NCBI GenBank assembly: GCA_018058425.1
Contig: JAGOZX010000017.1
Coordinates: forward strand, 1 to 43,758
Reading direction: 5' to 3'
Source of the DNA: Sebaldella sp.
Lineage (GTDB): Bacteria > Fusobacteriota > Fusobacteriia > Fusobacteriales > Leptotrichiaceae
DNA length: 43,758 bases
Shown here: positions 1-8,181 of the stretch, one piece after another
How positions within the stretch are numbered: position 1 is the stretch's first letter
Layout: the number at the start of each line of letters is the position of its first letter
The notes under the pieces: model-generated
Database searches by the model: none
What the model was told of the DNA's origin: nothing
Seen by the model: the letters and a program-made list of their open reading frames with translations, nothing else
Translations under genes and position numbers: made by a program

Positions 1-75
1 TTAGAATTAAATACAAGACCAAGAAAGTGCTTAAATTACAATACACCACTAGAAATACTACAATCATATTTATAG
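1..75 (+). pseudogene. C-terminal end of an IS30-family transposase (cut by window edge)
   Basis: Frame 1 reads 24 codons to a TAG at 73-75, with the residues LNTRPRKCLNYNTPLEIL near the end. The LNxRPRKCLxxxTP block is the characteristic C-terminus of IS30-family DDE transposases, just after the catalytic domain. The rest of the gene lies outside the window, so whether it is intact cannot be judged. The stop is followed within 40 bases by what looks like the element's terminal repeat. Confidence 0.75.
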
Positions 76-85
76 TTTGTTTATT

Positions 86-115
86 AAAGTGGTGCACTTA
101 ATTTGACAATTCAAG
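86..115. repeat. probable terminal inverted repeat of the IS30-type element
   Basis: Directly after the transposase stop comes GTGGTGCACTTAATTTGACA and a short continuation. Ends with a GCACTTAATTTGACAATT-like core about 15-40 bases past the transposase stop are usual in IS30-family elements of low-GC bacteria. The partner repeat lies outside the window, so the exact boundary and any target duplication cannot be fixed. Confidence 0.5.
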
Positions 116-489
116 AACCAAAAAAAATTTTAATATAACTATATTAAAAAATTGTAACCACTATTTTCTTAAAAATTGATCATACTTTGAAACTCATTGT
201 AATTTATTTTATCATTCATGTCAATAAATTAATCCATATAAATTATTTTTGAATTAAATAATTATAAAATAAATATAAGGATTTTTTTCAAAAACATTAT
301 TATGTCCAACAAATAATAGGCGTTTTATTTTTTAGATATTTTATTATTATAAAAAATAAAAAAGAATACTTACTCTAATTTAAATCTCAAATCAAATTTA
401 AAAAAATTTATAACTTTTATTTTTTAAATTTTTACTTAATCATATAACTCCAGTATTACAGTATTTAATTCCTTTTTTTAAATATTTTA
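116..489. other. AT-rich intergenic stretch without a recognisable gene
   Basis: About 375 bases of very AT-rich DNA between the insertion-sequence end and the promoter of the DKNYY-repeat gene. I find no ORF with a ribosome binding site, no convincing terminator and no RNA gene. It may be the remains of sequence interrupted when the element inserted. Confidence 0.5.
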
Positions 490-517
490 TTGTATAAATT
501 CAATTTTTTGATATAAT
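490..517 (+). promoter_or_regulatory. sigma-70-type promoter of the DKNYY-repeat gene
   Basis: TTGTAT at 490-495 and a perfect TATAAT at 512-517 are separated by 16 bases. The start codon at 550 follows a GGAGGA ribosome binding site at 539-544, which leaves a short leader of about 25 bases. Confidence 0.65.
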
Positions 518-549
518 CTTAAAAGAACCGTATAAATTGGAGGAATATA

Positions 550-1752
550 ATGAAAAAATTAGTCATGTTTTTATTCACTATACTTTTTAGTGTAACGTTT
601 ACATGTTCAAGATTAATTCGTACAGAAAAATATGTCATAAAAAATGGAAAAGCTTATTTTAATTCCTATGAAAATGAGCGTTTAGCAAGTGAAAAAGAAC
701 TAAAAAATATTGATATTAAATCATTTAAAATTTTAAATGAGAATGACGTAGCTTATGATAAAAATAATATTTACTTATTTGGAATTACTCAAAATAAAGC
801 AGATTATAAGACCGCTATTTATAATGCTGATAAAGAAACTCTTAAAGTTCTTTATTCTAGAATAGTTTCATATGAGCCATATATTTCATATTATAAAGAT
901 AAAAATCATGTCTACTATAATTATATTGAAGTAGATGGCGCTGATACCGAATCATTTAAAGTCTTGGATGGAAGTTATACAAAAGATAAAAACTCTGTTT
1001 ATTATATGGGAAATAAAATGGAAAATACTGACTCCGAATCTTTTTCAAATTTAGAAAATGGATATTATAAAGATAAAAAATTTATCTACTATAATGGAAA
1101 AGCCTTAGAAAAGTCTGATTCTAGTAAAGGCTTTAAAATAGCAATTATAGAAAAAATAGGCGGCCCATGTGGGTATAATTTTGATATGTATATATCAAAT
1201 AATGATAATGTATATGCCTTTGGTGACTTAGTTACTGGAAAAGCAAAGTATGATCCTATTACTTTTACTGCATATCAAAATGAGTACTCAAAAGATAAAA
1301 ATGGTGTTTATTCTTTTGGAGAAAAAATAGCTAATTTGGATACTGCTACATTTAAATTTTATAACTATGCTTATGTTTCAGATAAAAATGGTGTCTACTA
1401 TAATAAAGAAAAAATCTCTGGAGCTGACCCTAAATCATTTGTACTTTTAAAACGTGATAACCTCCCAGATGATAGATATGGAAAAGATAAAGACAGTGTT
1501 TATTATAATGGTAAAAAAATTGAAGGAAGTGATGTTAATTCCTTTAAAATAATTGATTTTTCTTATGCTAAGGATAAAGACAAAGTTTACTTTGATGGAA
1601 ATGTAATAACAGATGCTGATCCTGCTACATTTGGAAAAGCTTTTAGTAAAACTAAAGGATATACAGGTTATTTTATGGATAAGAAAAATGTTTACTCTAA
1701 TGGATATATATTAAAAGAAGAAAGTGTCAAGAATTTTAAATATAGGAAATAA
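550..1752 (+). CDS. DKNYY-repeat exported protein, probable lipoprotein
   Basis: A 400-residue protein with a hydrophobic N-terminus (residues 3-18) and a cysteine at 19 in a VTFTC context. This is an imperfect lipobox, so a lipoprotein anchored on the cell envelope is likely but not certain. The rest is built of about ten copies of a short repeat with the core DKNxVYYxG, starting near residues 70, 117, 146, 175, 217, 249, 278, 313, 342 and 377. Neighbouring copies are often 29 residues apart and separated by an 'ADxxSFKxL' strand. This matches the DKNYY family, which is common in Fusobacteriota and has no established biochemical function. Its own promoter and GGAGGA site support the start at 550. 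It stands alone and is not in an operon. A surface or binding role is inference from the repeat architecture only. Confidence 0.8.
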   Translation: MKKLVMFLFTILFSVTFTCSRLIRTEKYVIKNGKAYFNSYENERLASEKELKNIDIKSFKILNENDVAYDKNNIYLFGITQNKADYKTAIYNADKETLKVLYSRIVSYEPYISYYKDKNHVYYNYIEVDGADTESFKVLDGSYTKDKNSVYYMGNKMENTDSESFSNLENGYYKDKKFIYYNGKALEKSDSSKGFKIAIIEKIGGPCGYNFDMYISNNDNVYAFGDLVTGKAKYDPITFTAYQNEYSKDKNGVYSFGEKIANLDTATFKFYNYAYVSDKNGVYYNKEKISGADPKSFVLLKRDNLPDDRYGKDKDSVYYNGKKIEGSDVNSFKIIDFSYAKDKDKVYFDGNVITDADPATFGKAFSKTKGYTGYFMDKKNVYSNGYILKEESVKNFKYRK

Positions 1753-1758
1753 AATAAA

Positions 1759-1791
1759 GAGCTGTTTCAAATGTATTTTTTGAGACAGCTC
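1759..1791. terminator. bidirectional intrinsic terminator between convergent genes
   Basis: An 11-bp stem (GAGCTGTTTCA at 1759-1769 with TGAGACAGCTC at 1781-1791, one G-U pair) lies between the DKNYY gene (+) and the ABC-F gene (-). The minus-strand side is followed by a T-rich tail, so it terminates the ABC-F transcript best and may serve both. Confidence 0.7.
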
Positions 1792-1866
1792 TCTACTATT
1801 CTATCAATAAAAACAGCCAAGTTTAAAATTTTTCAATATAAAATAAAACCTTGAAATTTAAAAACC

Positions 1867-3783
1867 CTAATCATTTTCTTCCTCTAATTCCTCATTTACT
1901 CTTTCCCACTCGTTCATTTTTTCTAATTCATTCTCATCAATTTCAGCTAATTTTTCTTGTAATTCTAGTAATTTTTCCACGCTATTTTTTCTTCCAGCCT
2001 CATCATACTCTTGAGTTACCTGTATCTTTTCTTCCTCTAGTTTCTCTATCTCTTCTTCTACCTTTATAAGCTGATTTCTTAACCTTGTTATTCTTCTATT
2101 CTTTTCTTTTTGTTCCTCATAATTAAGTTTCTTTTCTTGCTTCTCAGCGCTTTCTTCATTACCTTTATTAGCAATACTAATTTTATAATCCTCATAATTT
2201 CCATTAAATGACTCCAAGCCATTTTCATCTAAATAGTATATCTTATTGCAAACGCTATCTAAAAAATGCCTGTCATGAGAAACTACAAGAAGAGTTCCTT
2301 CATAGTCTTCCAGTGAATCTTCTAAAACCTCTATTGAATATATGTCTAAGTGATTTGTGGGCTCATCTAGCATCAAAAAATTAGGCTTTTCCATTAGTAG
2401 CTTCATAAAGGAAACTCTAACCTTTTCCCCACCACTTAAGTCCTCAATTTTTTTAGCTGTATCATCTCCTGAAAATAAGAATCCCCCAGCTAAGTTTCTT
2501 AAGTATTCATCAGTTAAGTCTAGTCTAGTATTTAACTCACTCAAAATAGTATTTCTCTTATCTAAACTTTGGTGATTTTGATCATAATAACCTAATTTTA
2601 CTCTACTTCCAACTTCTACTGTTCCCTCATCCTGTTTTTCATTGCCTGTTATTATCTTTAAAAGAGTTGATTTACCAATTCCATTTTTCCCGATTATTCC
2701 CACTCTTTCACCCTTATACAAGTCAAAATTTATATTATTTAATACTTTTTTCCCACCATAGCTTTTTTCAATTCCTTTTACTTTTAAAACATTATCGCCA
2801 GTTGCTGAAAGTACTTCGAACTTTAATCTCATCCTTTTTGGATTAAATATAGGATCATCCATTCTTTCCAGTCTGCTTAGAATTTTTTCTCTACCTCTTG
2901 CTTGCTTAGACTTTATTCCAGCCTTATATCTTGCAATATATTCTTCTGTCTTTTTTATCTTATCCTGTTCTTTTTCGTATCTTTTCATTTCACCTTTTAA
3001 TATTAGTTCTTTCTGTATTATGAAATCTGAGAAATTACCATCATACTTATATAACTGTTTATTTTCTATTTCAAATATCTTATTACACACATTATCTAAA
3101 AAGTATCTATCATGTGAAACTAATAAAAAAGCTTTATTATACTTCTTTAAAAACTCTTCCAACCACTCTATTGAGTATAAATCCAAATGATTTGTAGGCT
3201 CATCTAATATTAATAAATCTGGTTCTTGAAGTAAAAGCTTTGATAAAGCTACTCTTGCTTTTTCTCCACCACTTAATTTTTCTAAAACTCTGTCATAATA
3301 TTCTATTCCCACTTCTAGACCAGTTAATATTTGTTTTATTTTATACTCTATTTCATATCCATTTTTCATTTCATATTCTATATTTAGTTTTTCTGACTCT
3401 TCTAATATTTTTTCTATTTCATTTGAATCTGCCATAGCCAGTCTCATATTATTTTTTTGTATTTTTTTCCATATTTCTAATTCTTCACTAAATACTGAAA
3501 GCATTTCTTCATAAACAGTATTTTTCTCATCTGAAAAATTATACTCCTGAGATAAGTATCCGATCTTTAGGCCCGAAGCCTTAGTTATTTCCCCAAACTC
3601 ATTTTTTTCATTTTGATCATATGTATCCATATTAAGCAATATTCTTATTAAAGTTGATTTTCCAGTACCATTTAGTCCCACAAGACCAATCTTATCTTTA
3701 TTCTCAATACTAAAAGATATGTTTTTTAGTATGAAGTCTCCTGAAAATTGTTTAAATATATTTTTTAATTGAATTATAGCCAT
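1867..3783 (-). CDS. ABC-F family ATPase (ribosome-associated, YdiF/Uup-like)
   Basis: A 638-residue soluble protein with two ABC ATPase domains and no membrane segments. Domain 1 has Walker A GLNGTGKST at 36-44, the signature LSGGE at 169-173 and EPTNHLD at 194-200. Domain 2 has GKNGIGKST at 364-372, LSGGE at 448-452 and EPTNHLD at 473-479. Between them lies the charged helical linker (about 245-330) that in ABC-F proteins reaches the ribosomal P/E-site tRNA. The C-terminal 90 residues are a highly charged coiled coil, as in Uup and YdiF. Paired EPTNHLD motifs plus the linker are diagnostic of ABC-F translation factors. Members either tune translation of difficult sequences or protect ribosomes from antibiotics. 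The sequence alone does not decide which, and I see no specific resistance signature. The ATG at 3783 follows GGAGAAG. Expressed alone. Confidence 0.9.
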   Translation of the reverse strand: MAIIQLKNIFKQFSGDFILKNISFSIENKDKIGLVGLNGTGKSTLIRILLNMDTYDQNEKNEFGEITKASGLKIGYLSQEYNFSDEKNTVYEEMLSVFSEELEIWKKIQKNNMRLAMADSNEIEKILEESEKLNIEYEMKNGYEIEYKIKQILTGLEVGIEYYDRVLEKLSGGEKARVALSKLLLQEPDLLILDEPTNHLDLYSIEWLEEFLKKYNKAFLLVSHDRYFLDNVCNKIFEIENKQLYKYDGNFSDFIIQKELILKGEMKRYEKEQDKIKKTEEYIARYKAGIKSKQARGREKILSRLERMDDPIFNPKRMRLKFEVLSATGDNVLKVKGIEKSYGGKKVLNNINFDLYKGERVGIIGKNGIGKSTLLKIITGNEKQDEGTVEVGSRVKLGYYDQNHQSLDKRNTILSELNTRLDLTDEYLRNLAGGFLFSGDDTAKKIEDLSGGEKVRVSFMKLLMEKPNFLMLDEPTNHLDIYSIEVLEDSLEDYEGTLLVVSHDRHFLDSVCNKIYYLDENGLESFNGNYEDYKISIANKGNEESAEKQEKKLNYEEQKEKNRRITRLRNQLIKVEEEIEKLEEEKIQVTQEYDEAGRKNSVEKLLELQEKLAEIDENELEKMNEWERVNEELEEEND

Positions 3784-3811
3784 GTAATATCTTCTCCATT
3801 TTTATTTTATA

Positions 3812-3837
3812 TTGAATATTATAATATAAATATTCAA
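3812..3837. promoter_or_regulatory. perfect inverted repeat upstream of the ABC-F gene
   Basis: TTGAATATT (3812-3820) is repeated inverted as AATATTCAA (3829-3837) with 8 bases between, 29-54 bases upstream of the ABC-F start. The minus strand contains TATAAT inside the spacer, so the element overlaps a possible -10 region. It could be a protein-binding site or a leader hairpin. AT-rich chance symmetry is also possible. Confidence 0.4.
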
Positions 3838-3874
3838 TATTTAGTAGCTTTTTAAAATTTTATTTTTTATAACA

Positions 3875-3900
3875 AAAGAAGGCCCCTAAAGACCTTCTTT
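3875..3900. terminator. intrinsic terminator downstream of the aldo/keto reductase remnant
   Basis: An 8-bp stem, AAAGAAGG (3875-3882) and CCTTCTTT (3893-3900), with a 10-base loop. On the minus strand it continues into TTTTGTTATAAAAAA. It would end transcripts arriving from the reductase region before the ABC-F promoter. Confidence 0.6.
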
Positions 3901-4185
3901 TAAATATATTGTAGAAGCCAAATCTTAAATAATTTTAACATATTTAGCTTTAAAAGTAAAGGCTTTTCACTCCATTTTTTTAAAGGGTAGAACGACTATT
4001 TTAATTTTCATAAAAACAATCATTTCATATGCAACTCGCCTTTATTACTAGGGAAATACATCATTTATAAAAAAACAAAGCTTAAAATCAATTCATATTA
4101 AGAAGAAACTAATTATAAAAAAGTAGAAGCATAAACTGCTAAAATTAATAAAGATACCATCTGTACTATGACATCTCTGTTTATT
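3901..4185. other. intergenic stretch without a recognisable gene
   Basis: 285 bases between the terminator and the end of the aldo/keto reductase reading frame. I see no ORF with a ribosome binding site, no strong hairpin and no repeat. Confidence 0.5.
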
Positions 4186-5198
4186 CTAATCTTTTTTTAC
4201 AAACTTATTTTCAGCTGTAGCGTAACGAGGACCGATATTTGGATATTTTTTTAACAACTCATTAATCGCTTCTAATTCTGAATGATTCAGGTTCACATCC
4301 ACACTTTTAGCATTCTCTTTTAGATATTTACGACGTTTTGTTCCGGGAATTGGAATAATATTATCTCCTTGAGCTATACCCAAGCCAACGCTAATTGAGC
4401 CGCTGAAATTCCTTTTTTAACTGCAATTTCAGCTAAGCCAGCAGCTAGATTTTGATTATTTTCTAAGTAACTTCCATTCATACGAGGTAAATTTCTACGA
4501 AAATCTTTCTCATCAATCTCATCTACATTTAAATTATTAGTCATCAATCCTCTTGCTAAAGGTGAAAATGGAACAAAAGTCATATTTAACTCTTTAGTTA
4601 AAGGCAGAATCTCTTTTTCAACTTCACGAGTTAATAATGAAAATTCACTTTGTAATGCACTTATTTTATGTACAGCATTTGCTCTCTTAATATTTTCTGG
4701 ATCAGCTTCACTTAGACCAAGATAACGAACTTTTCCTTCTTTAACTAAAGCAGCCATTGCTCCTACTGTTTCTTCAATAGGTATATTAGGATCTACTCTA
4801 TGTAAATAATAAAGATCTATTGTATCTATACCTAAACGTTTTAAACTAGCTTCTGCTGCTTCTTTTACATGCTTTGCTGAACCGTCAATATACATTTGAT
4901 CTCCAGGAATATTTCGTACTTGACCTATATTAGGATCTTTTGTACGAAAACCAAACTTAGTTGCTAAAAAGATTTTATCACGGTTTGGAACTAAAACTTT
5001 AGATAACAATTCTTCGTTTGCTCCCACTCCATAAATATCTGCTGTATCCCAAAAGTTAATTCCTAATTCCAAAGCGTAATTCAATGTTTCAATACTTTCC
5101 TTATCATTTCCTTCTCCATAAGAGAAACTCATTCCCATTGATCCAAGACCAATAGTTGATAAGTCAATGTCTGTGTCTGCAAATTTTCGATATTTCAT
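4186..5198 (-). pseudogene. aldo/keto reductase, split by a single-base frameshift
   Basis: Two minus-strand frames together encode one aldo/keto reductase of about 337 residues, the normal family length. The first part (4374-5198, 274 residues) carries the TIM-barrel core with the catalytic tetrad Asp51, Tyr56, Lys81 and His133 (motifs WDTADIYG, LATKFG, YYLHRVDP). It stops at LALAWV. The second part (4186-4383) resumes exactly where the family continues, with IAQGDNIIPIPGTKRRKYLKEN, the NADPH-binding C-terminal segment. At the joint (about 4375-4383) the minus strand reads TGGGTATAGCTCAA. One extra base after GTA would give W-V-I-A-Q and restore the frame, so one base is missing or the read has an error. 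The ATG at 5198 follows GGAGGA and a MerR-type promoter. If the shift is real, the NADPH-binding end is lost and the enzyme is probably inactive. Confidence 0.85.
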
Positions 5199-5229
5199 AA
5201 AAATTCCTCCAATTCGTTTTATTTATTTC

Positions 5230-5260
5230 ATTATATACTCTGGAGTTAACTTCAAGTCAA
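5230..5260 (-). promoter_or_regulatory. MerR-type promoter and operator of the aldo/keto reductase
   Basis: On the minus strand, TTGACT (5260-5255) and TATAAT (5235-5230) are separated by 19 bases, longer than the usual 17. The spacer holds the dyad TGAAGTTAACTCCA centred on GTTAAC. An over-long spacer filled by a dyad is the hallmark of promoters activated by MerR-family regulators, and sites with a GAGTTAACTC-like core are known for the aldehyde-responsive branch (AdhR/NmlR type), which often controls aldo/keto reductases. No merR gene is present in the window. Confidence 0.7.
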
Positions 5261-5369
5261 TAAAAACATTAATTTATTATTTTATATTTATTTTTCCGAA
5301 CCTTCGAGTATCTCAAATCTTATTATAAACTTTAGAAATCCTCAAAGACTTTTTAAAATGTAACTTCTA

Positions 5370-5858
5370 TTACACCTTTTTACTTTTATCAAATTTTTCA
5401 TTTATATATTCCATTTCAGTACTTGTTTTTATAAATCCAAATTTTTCATATACAAGTTCTCCATCTTTACTGGCATGTAAAGTCACTTTTGAACAGTCTC
5501 TAAAAAGTGCCTCATCAAGCACAAGTTTAAATAATTTTTTTGCTATTCCTCTTCTTCTATATTCAGGAATTGTGTAAATATTTGAGATATATGCTAGTTT
5601 TCCATTTAAATAATGGACTGCTGGAAGTATATTATAGAAAGTCACTGCACTTGTTCCAATAATTTTATTATCTTCCTCTGCAACAAATCCTATAAATTCA
5701 TCAGTTTCTATAAATTTCACTAAGTATTTTTCCACTTCTAAGTCTACATTTGCCTTATTTTCCAAATGATCTTTCCCATCAAATTCTGTTAAAAATATGC
5801 TTCTTATCCTTACTAAGTTTTTAATATCTTCTTTATTTGCTCTTCTATAAGTCACCAT
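5370..5858 (-). CDS. GNAT-family N-acetyltransferase
   Basis: A 162-residue protein covering a single GNAT domain, the usual length for the family. The acetyl-CoA binding motif A is visible as YRRRGIAKKLF (residues 100-110; pattern R/Q-x-x-G-x-A), preceded by the beta-4 strand AYISNIYTIPEY. The C-terminal part has the typical LHASKDGELVYEKFGF segment (motif B). Such proteins acetylate an amine on a small molecule, peptide or protein using acetyl-CoA. The substrate cannot be read from the sequence. The ATG at 5858 follows AGGAGC. It stands alone between the inositol locus and the aldo/keto reductase and shows no functional link to either. Confidence 0.85.
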   Translation of the reverse strand: MVTYRRANKEDIKNLVRIRSIFLTEFDGKDHLENKANVDLEVEKYLVKFIETDEFIGFVAEEDNKIIGTSAVTFYNILPAVHYLNGKLAYISNIYTIPEYRRRGIAKKLFKLVLDEALFRDCSKVTLHASKDGELVYEKFGFIKTSTEMEYINEKFDKSKKV

Positions 5859-6021
5859 TTTTAAAGCTCCTTTTTAAAAATTTAATTCATATAAATAGTA
5901 TACCATATTTTTTTACCTATCAAAACCACTAATTTACTTATGTTTAATTAAATGATAAATTTAATATCACTCTACTTTATCTATCTTAATCATTTTAAAG
6001 TTTAAGTATAATTCATATCTA

Positions 6022-6042
6022 GTTTTCGCACAGTGCGAAAAC
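6022..6042. repeat. extragenic palindrome, copy 1
   Basis: A perfect 10-bp inverted repeat with a single central base (GTTTTCGCAC-A-GTGCGAAAAC) just downstream of the terminator of the inositol operon. The 17-base core TTTCGCACAGTGCGAAA recurs at 22874-22890, downstream of the uronate-type operon. Its GC-containing core stands out from the AT-rich surroundings. Confidence 0.75.
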
Positions 6043-6090
6043 AAAAAGACTCTCTAACTATTTAGTTTTCACCAAATAAGTTAGAAAGCC
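6043..6090 (-). terminator. intrinsic terminator of the inositol operon
   Basis: On the minus strand, a stem formed by GGCTTTCTAACTTATTTGG (6090-6072) and its partner ending GTTAGAGAGTC (to 6048) is followed by TTTTT (6047-6043). Two G-U pairs and one bulge are needed. It lies 35 bases beyond the last gene of the operon. Confidence 0.8.
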
Positions 6091-6124
6091 TTGATAATAT
6101 GGCTGTTAAAATCTATAAATTAAT

Positions 6125-7138
6125 TTAGATTTTTACTAAATTTCCTGTTTCAAAAGCTTCTTTACATTTATACGCTATTTCAGTAGTTTTTGTACCATCA
6201 TATACTGTTACTTCTGGCTTTCTATTCTCAATTATACAATTTATAAACTCATTTACTTCATTTAGATAAGACTCTTCAAATCTTTCTAAAAAATCTTGTG
6301 AACACTCTTTTCTTACACCATTATTGTCTAGTATCTCCACTAAGTTTTTTTGTGGAACACTCCCAATTCTTAATATTCCTTTTGTTCCTATAATTTCAGT
6401 TTCCACATTATATCCATGTGGTGCTGTTCTTCCAGCAAATAAAAATGCCATTGCTCCATTTTGAAATTTCATTAGCGCAGATACATTATCTCCATCTTTA
6501 TATTTTGCAAACTCCTCATGGGCATAACATCCCCCTATTGCGTAAACTTCCTCTGGCTCAGAATCTAAATACCATCTAGCTAGATCTATATCATGAACAG
6601 ACATATCTATAAACTCTCCACCACTATGACCTGCATATGCTATAGCTCCTTCTATAAATTTTTCAGGATCTTGACTATACCCTCTAAAAAGTATAGGCTT
6701 TCCTATTTCTCCATTTTTTATTTTTTCTTTAGCAAATAAATATGACTCGTCATACCTTCTCATAAATCCGAGCATAAATATTTTATCATTATATTTTTCA
6801 ACTGTTTTCTCTGCATTTTTACACTCTTCTACACTTGTCCCTAAAGGTTTTTCAGAAAATACATGTAATCCTGCTTCTAATGCCTTTGATATTTGTTCTG
6901 TATGAAGCCCAGATGGTGAAGCTATAAGCACTGCATCTAGCTCCTTATTTTTTATCATTTCATCATAATCTTTATATATATAGGGGATTCCCCAGTCCCT
7001 TTTTACTTCTTCTAATTTTTCCTCTTCCATAGCACACACAGCTATTAAGTTCGCTTTAGGTATCTTAAACGCAAGGTTTTCAGCATGCTTTAACCCTAGT
7101 CTTCCTAATCCAACAACTCCAATATTTACATTCTTCAT
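6125..7138 (-). CDS. inositol 2-dehydrogenase-like oxidoreductase (Gfo/Idh/MocA family), second copy
   Basis: A 337-residue NAD(P)-dependent oxidoreductase. The start is placed at the ATG at 7138, which follows GGAGGAAGT. A longer open frame would overlap the permease gene. The N-terminal Rossmann fold has GVVGLGRLG (7-15). The catalytic lysine is in SEKPLG (Lys97), and the substrate pocket motif FIDMSVHDIDLARW (176-189) supplies Asp178 and His182, the arrangement found in IolG. It is the last gene of the inositol operon, directly after the ABC permease. It resembles but is distinct from the IolG at 14084-15097. It may oxidise another inositol isomer (scyllo- or D-chiro-inositol) imported by the same transporter. 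That assignment is inference from context. Confidence 0.82.
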   Translation of the reverse strand: MKNVNIGVVGLGRLGLKHAENLAFKIPKANLIAVCAMEEEKLEEVKRDWGIPYIYKDYDEMIKNKELDAVLIASPSGLHTEQISKALEAGLHVFSEKPLGTSVEECKNAEKTVEKYNDKIFMLGFMRRYDESYLFAKEKIKNGEIGKPILFRGYSQDPEKFIEGAIAYAGHSGGEFIDMSVHDIDLARWYLDSEPEEVYAIGGCYAHEEFAKYKDGDNVSALMKFQNGAMAFLFAGRTAPHGYNVETEIIGTKGILRIGSVPQKNLVEILDNNGVRKECSQDFLERFEESYLNEVNEFINCIIENRKPEVTVYDGTKTTEIAYKCKEAFETGNLVKI

Positions 7139-7155
7139 AGACTTCCTCCAATTTT

Positions 7156-8169
7156 TTAATTTTTCTTGGCATTTTTTCTCATGTCTATTACTACTGCACC
7201 TACTATGATGACTCCCTTTATTATCTGCTGCCAATACGCAGAAACTCCTAATAAATCTAATCCATTATTTAATACTCCTAATATAAGGGCTCCAGCAAAG
7301 GCTCCGCCTATTGTCCCTATTCCTCCTGAATGACTTGTTCCTCCAATTGTTGTAGCCGCAATGGCATCTAATTCATAAGATACTCCCATTCCGGGCTGTC
7401 CTGTATTAACTCTTGCAGTTAGTACTAATCCCGCTAATCCTGCTAACATTCCTGCATATAAATATATCATTATAAGATTTTTCTTTACATTAACTCCTGA
7501 AACTTCTGCTGCATTTATATTTCCACCAATTGCATAAATATTTTTCCCAAATCTAGTATAGTTTAATATTACCCATGTAATTCCAATCATAAAAATATAA
7601 ATTATTACAGGAAATGGTATTCCAAAAACATAACCCTGCCCTATAAATTGATATGATGGAGTTAATGAACTTACTGGTCTTCCATCTGTATATAATAATG
7701 CTGCTCCTCTGGCTGCTACCATCATTCCCAACGTGGCTATAAATGGTGGTATTCCCGTGGTCGCAATCAACGTTCCATTTACCAATCCACATAAACTTCC
7801 CACTAACAAAGCCACAGCTATAGGAATTATTACTGGCAATGTTCCTATTCCCGGATACATCTTTTGAGCCCAACCTGCATTTTGTGCTAAGCTCGCTGCT
7901 ATAACTCCAGCAAATGCTAATACTGATCCAGATGACAAATCTATTCCTTTAGCAATAATAGCTAATGTTACTCCTAGAGATATCAATCCAATAACTGAAA
8001 CTTGCCTCACTACATTTAATAAATTTTTCTGACTTAAAAATACAGGCTTAACAGCACTTATAGCTACTATCATAAACAGCAGAATAAAATATATCCCATA
8101 TCTTCCCATTATTTTTTTAAAATTTATATTCATTCCTTTTTTCTCTTGATTAATTGTTATATCTTCCAT
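7156..8169 (-). CDS. inositol/sugar ABC transporter permease (CUT2, RbsC-like)
   Basis: A 337-residue integral membrane protein with about eight to ten hydrophobic segments, starting near residue 27. It carries the family blocks [36 protein letters not shown] and [16 protein letters not shown] seen in RbsC-type permeases of the CUT2 class. The ATG at 8169 follows GGGAGGATA. It sits 12 bases after the double ATPase and precedes an inositol dehydrogenase. The operon also encodes every Iol enzyme, so import of myo-inositol or an isomer is the most likely role. The sequence does not distinguish it from ribose or galactose permeases without this context. Confidence 0.88.
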   Translation of the reverse strand: MEDITINQEKKGMNINFKKIMGRYGIYFILLFMIVAISAVKPVFLSQKNLLNVVRQVSVIGLISLGVTLAIIAKGIDLSSGSVLAFAGVIAASLAQNAGWAQKMYPGIGTLPVIIPIAVALLVGSLCGLVNGTLIATTGIPPFIATLGMMVAARGAALLYTDGRPVSSLTPSYQFIGQGYVFGIPFPVIIYIFMIGITWVILNYTRFGKNIYAIGGNINAAEVSGVNVKKNLIMIYLYAGMLAGLAGLVLTARVNTGQPGMGVSYELDAIAATTIGGTSHSGGIGTIGGAFAGALILGVLNNGLDLLGVSAYWQQIIKGVIIVGAVVIDMRKNAKKN

Positions 8170-8181
8170 ATTATCCTCCCT

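Noticed and set aside
1851..2069. Plus-strand frame opposite the ABC-F gene
   Set aside because: It is antisense to a well-supported gene, rich in Leu/Phe/His from reverse-complement Lys/Glu codons, and has no ribosome binding site.
7139..7234. N-terminal extension of the second inositol dehydrogenase
   Set aside because: The extra 32 residues overlap the permease gene's end and have no similarity to the family, while the ATG at 7138 has a good ribosome binding site and the Rossmann fold starts there.
7553..7873. A 106-residue minus-strand frame inside the permease gene
   Set aside because: It is the same strand in another frame, with an asparagine/serine/isoleucine-rich composition and no motif. 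The permease frame is clearly the coding one.
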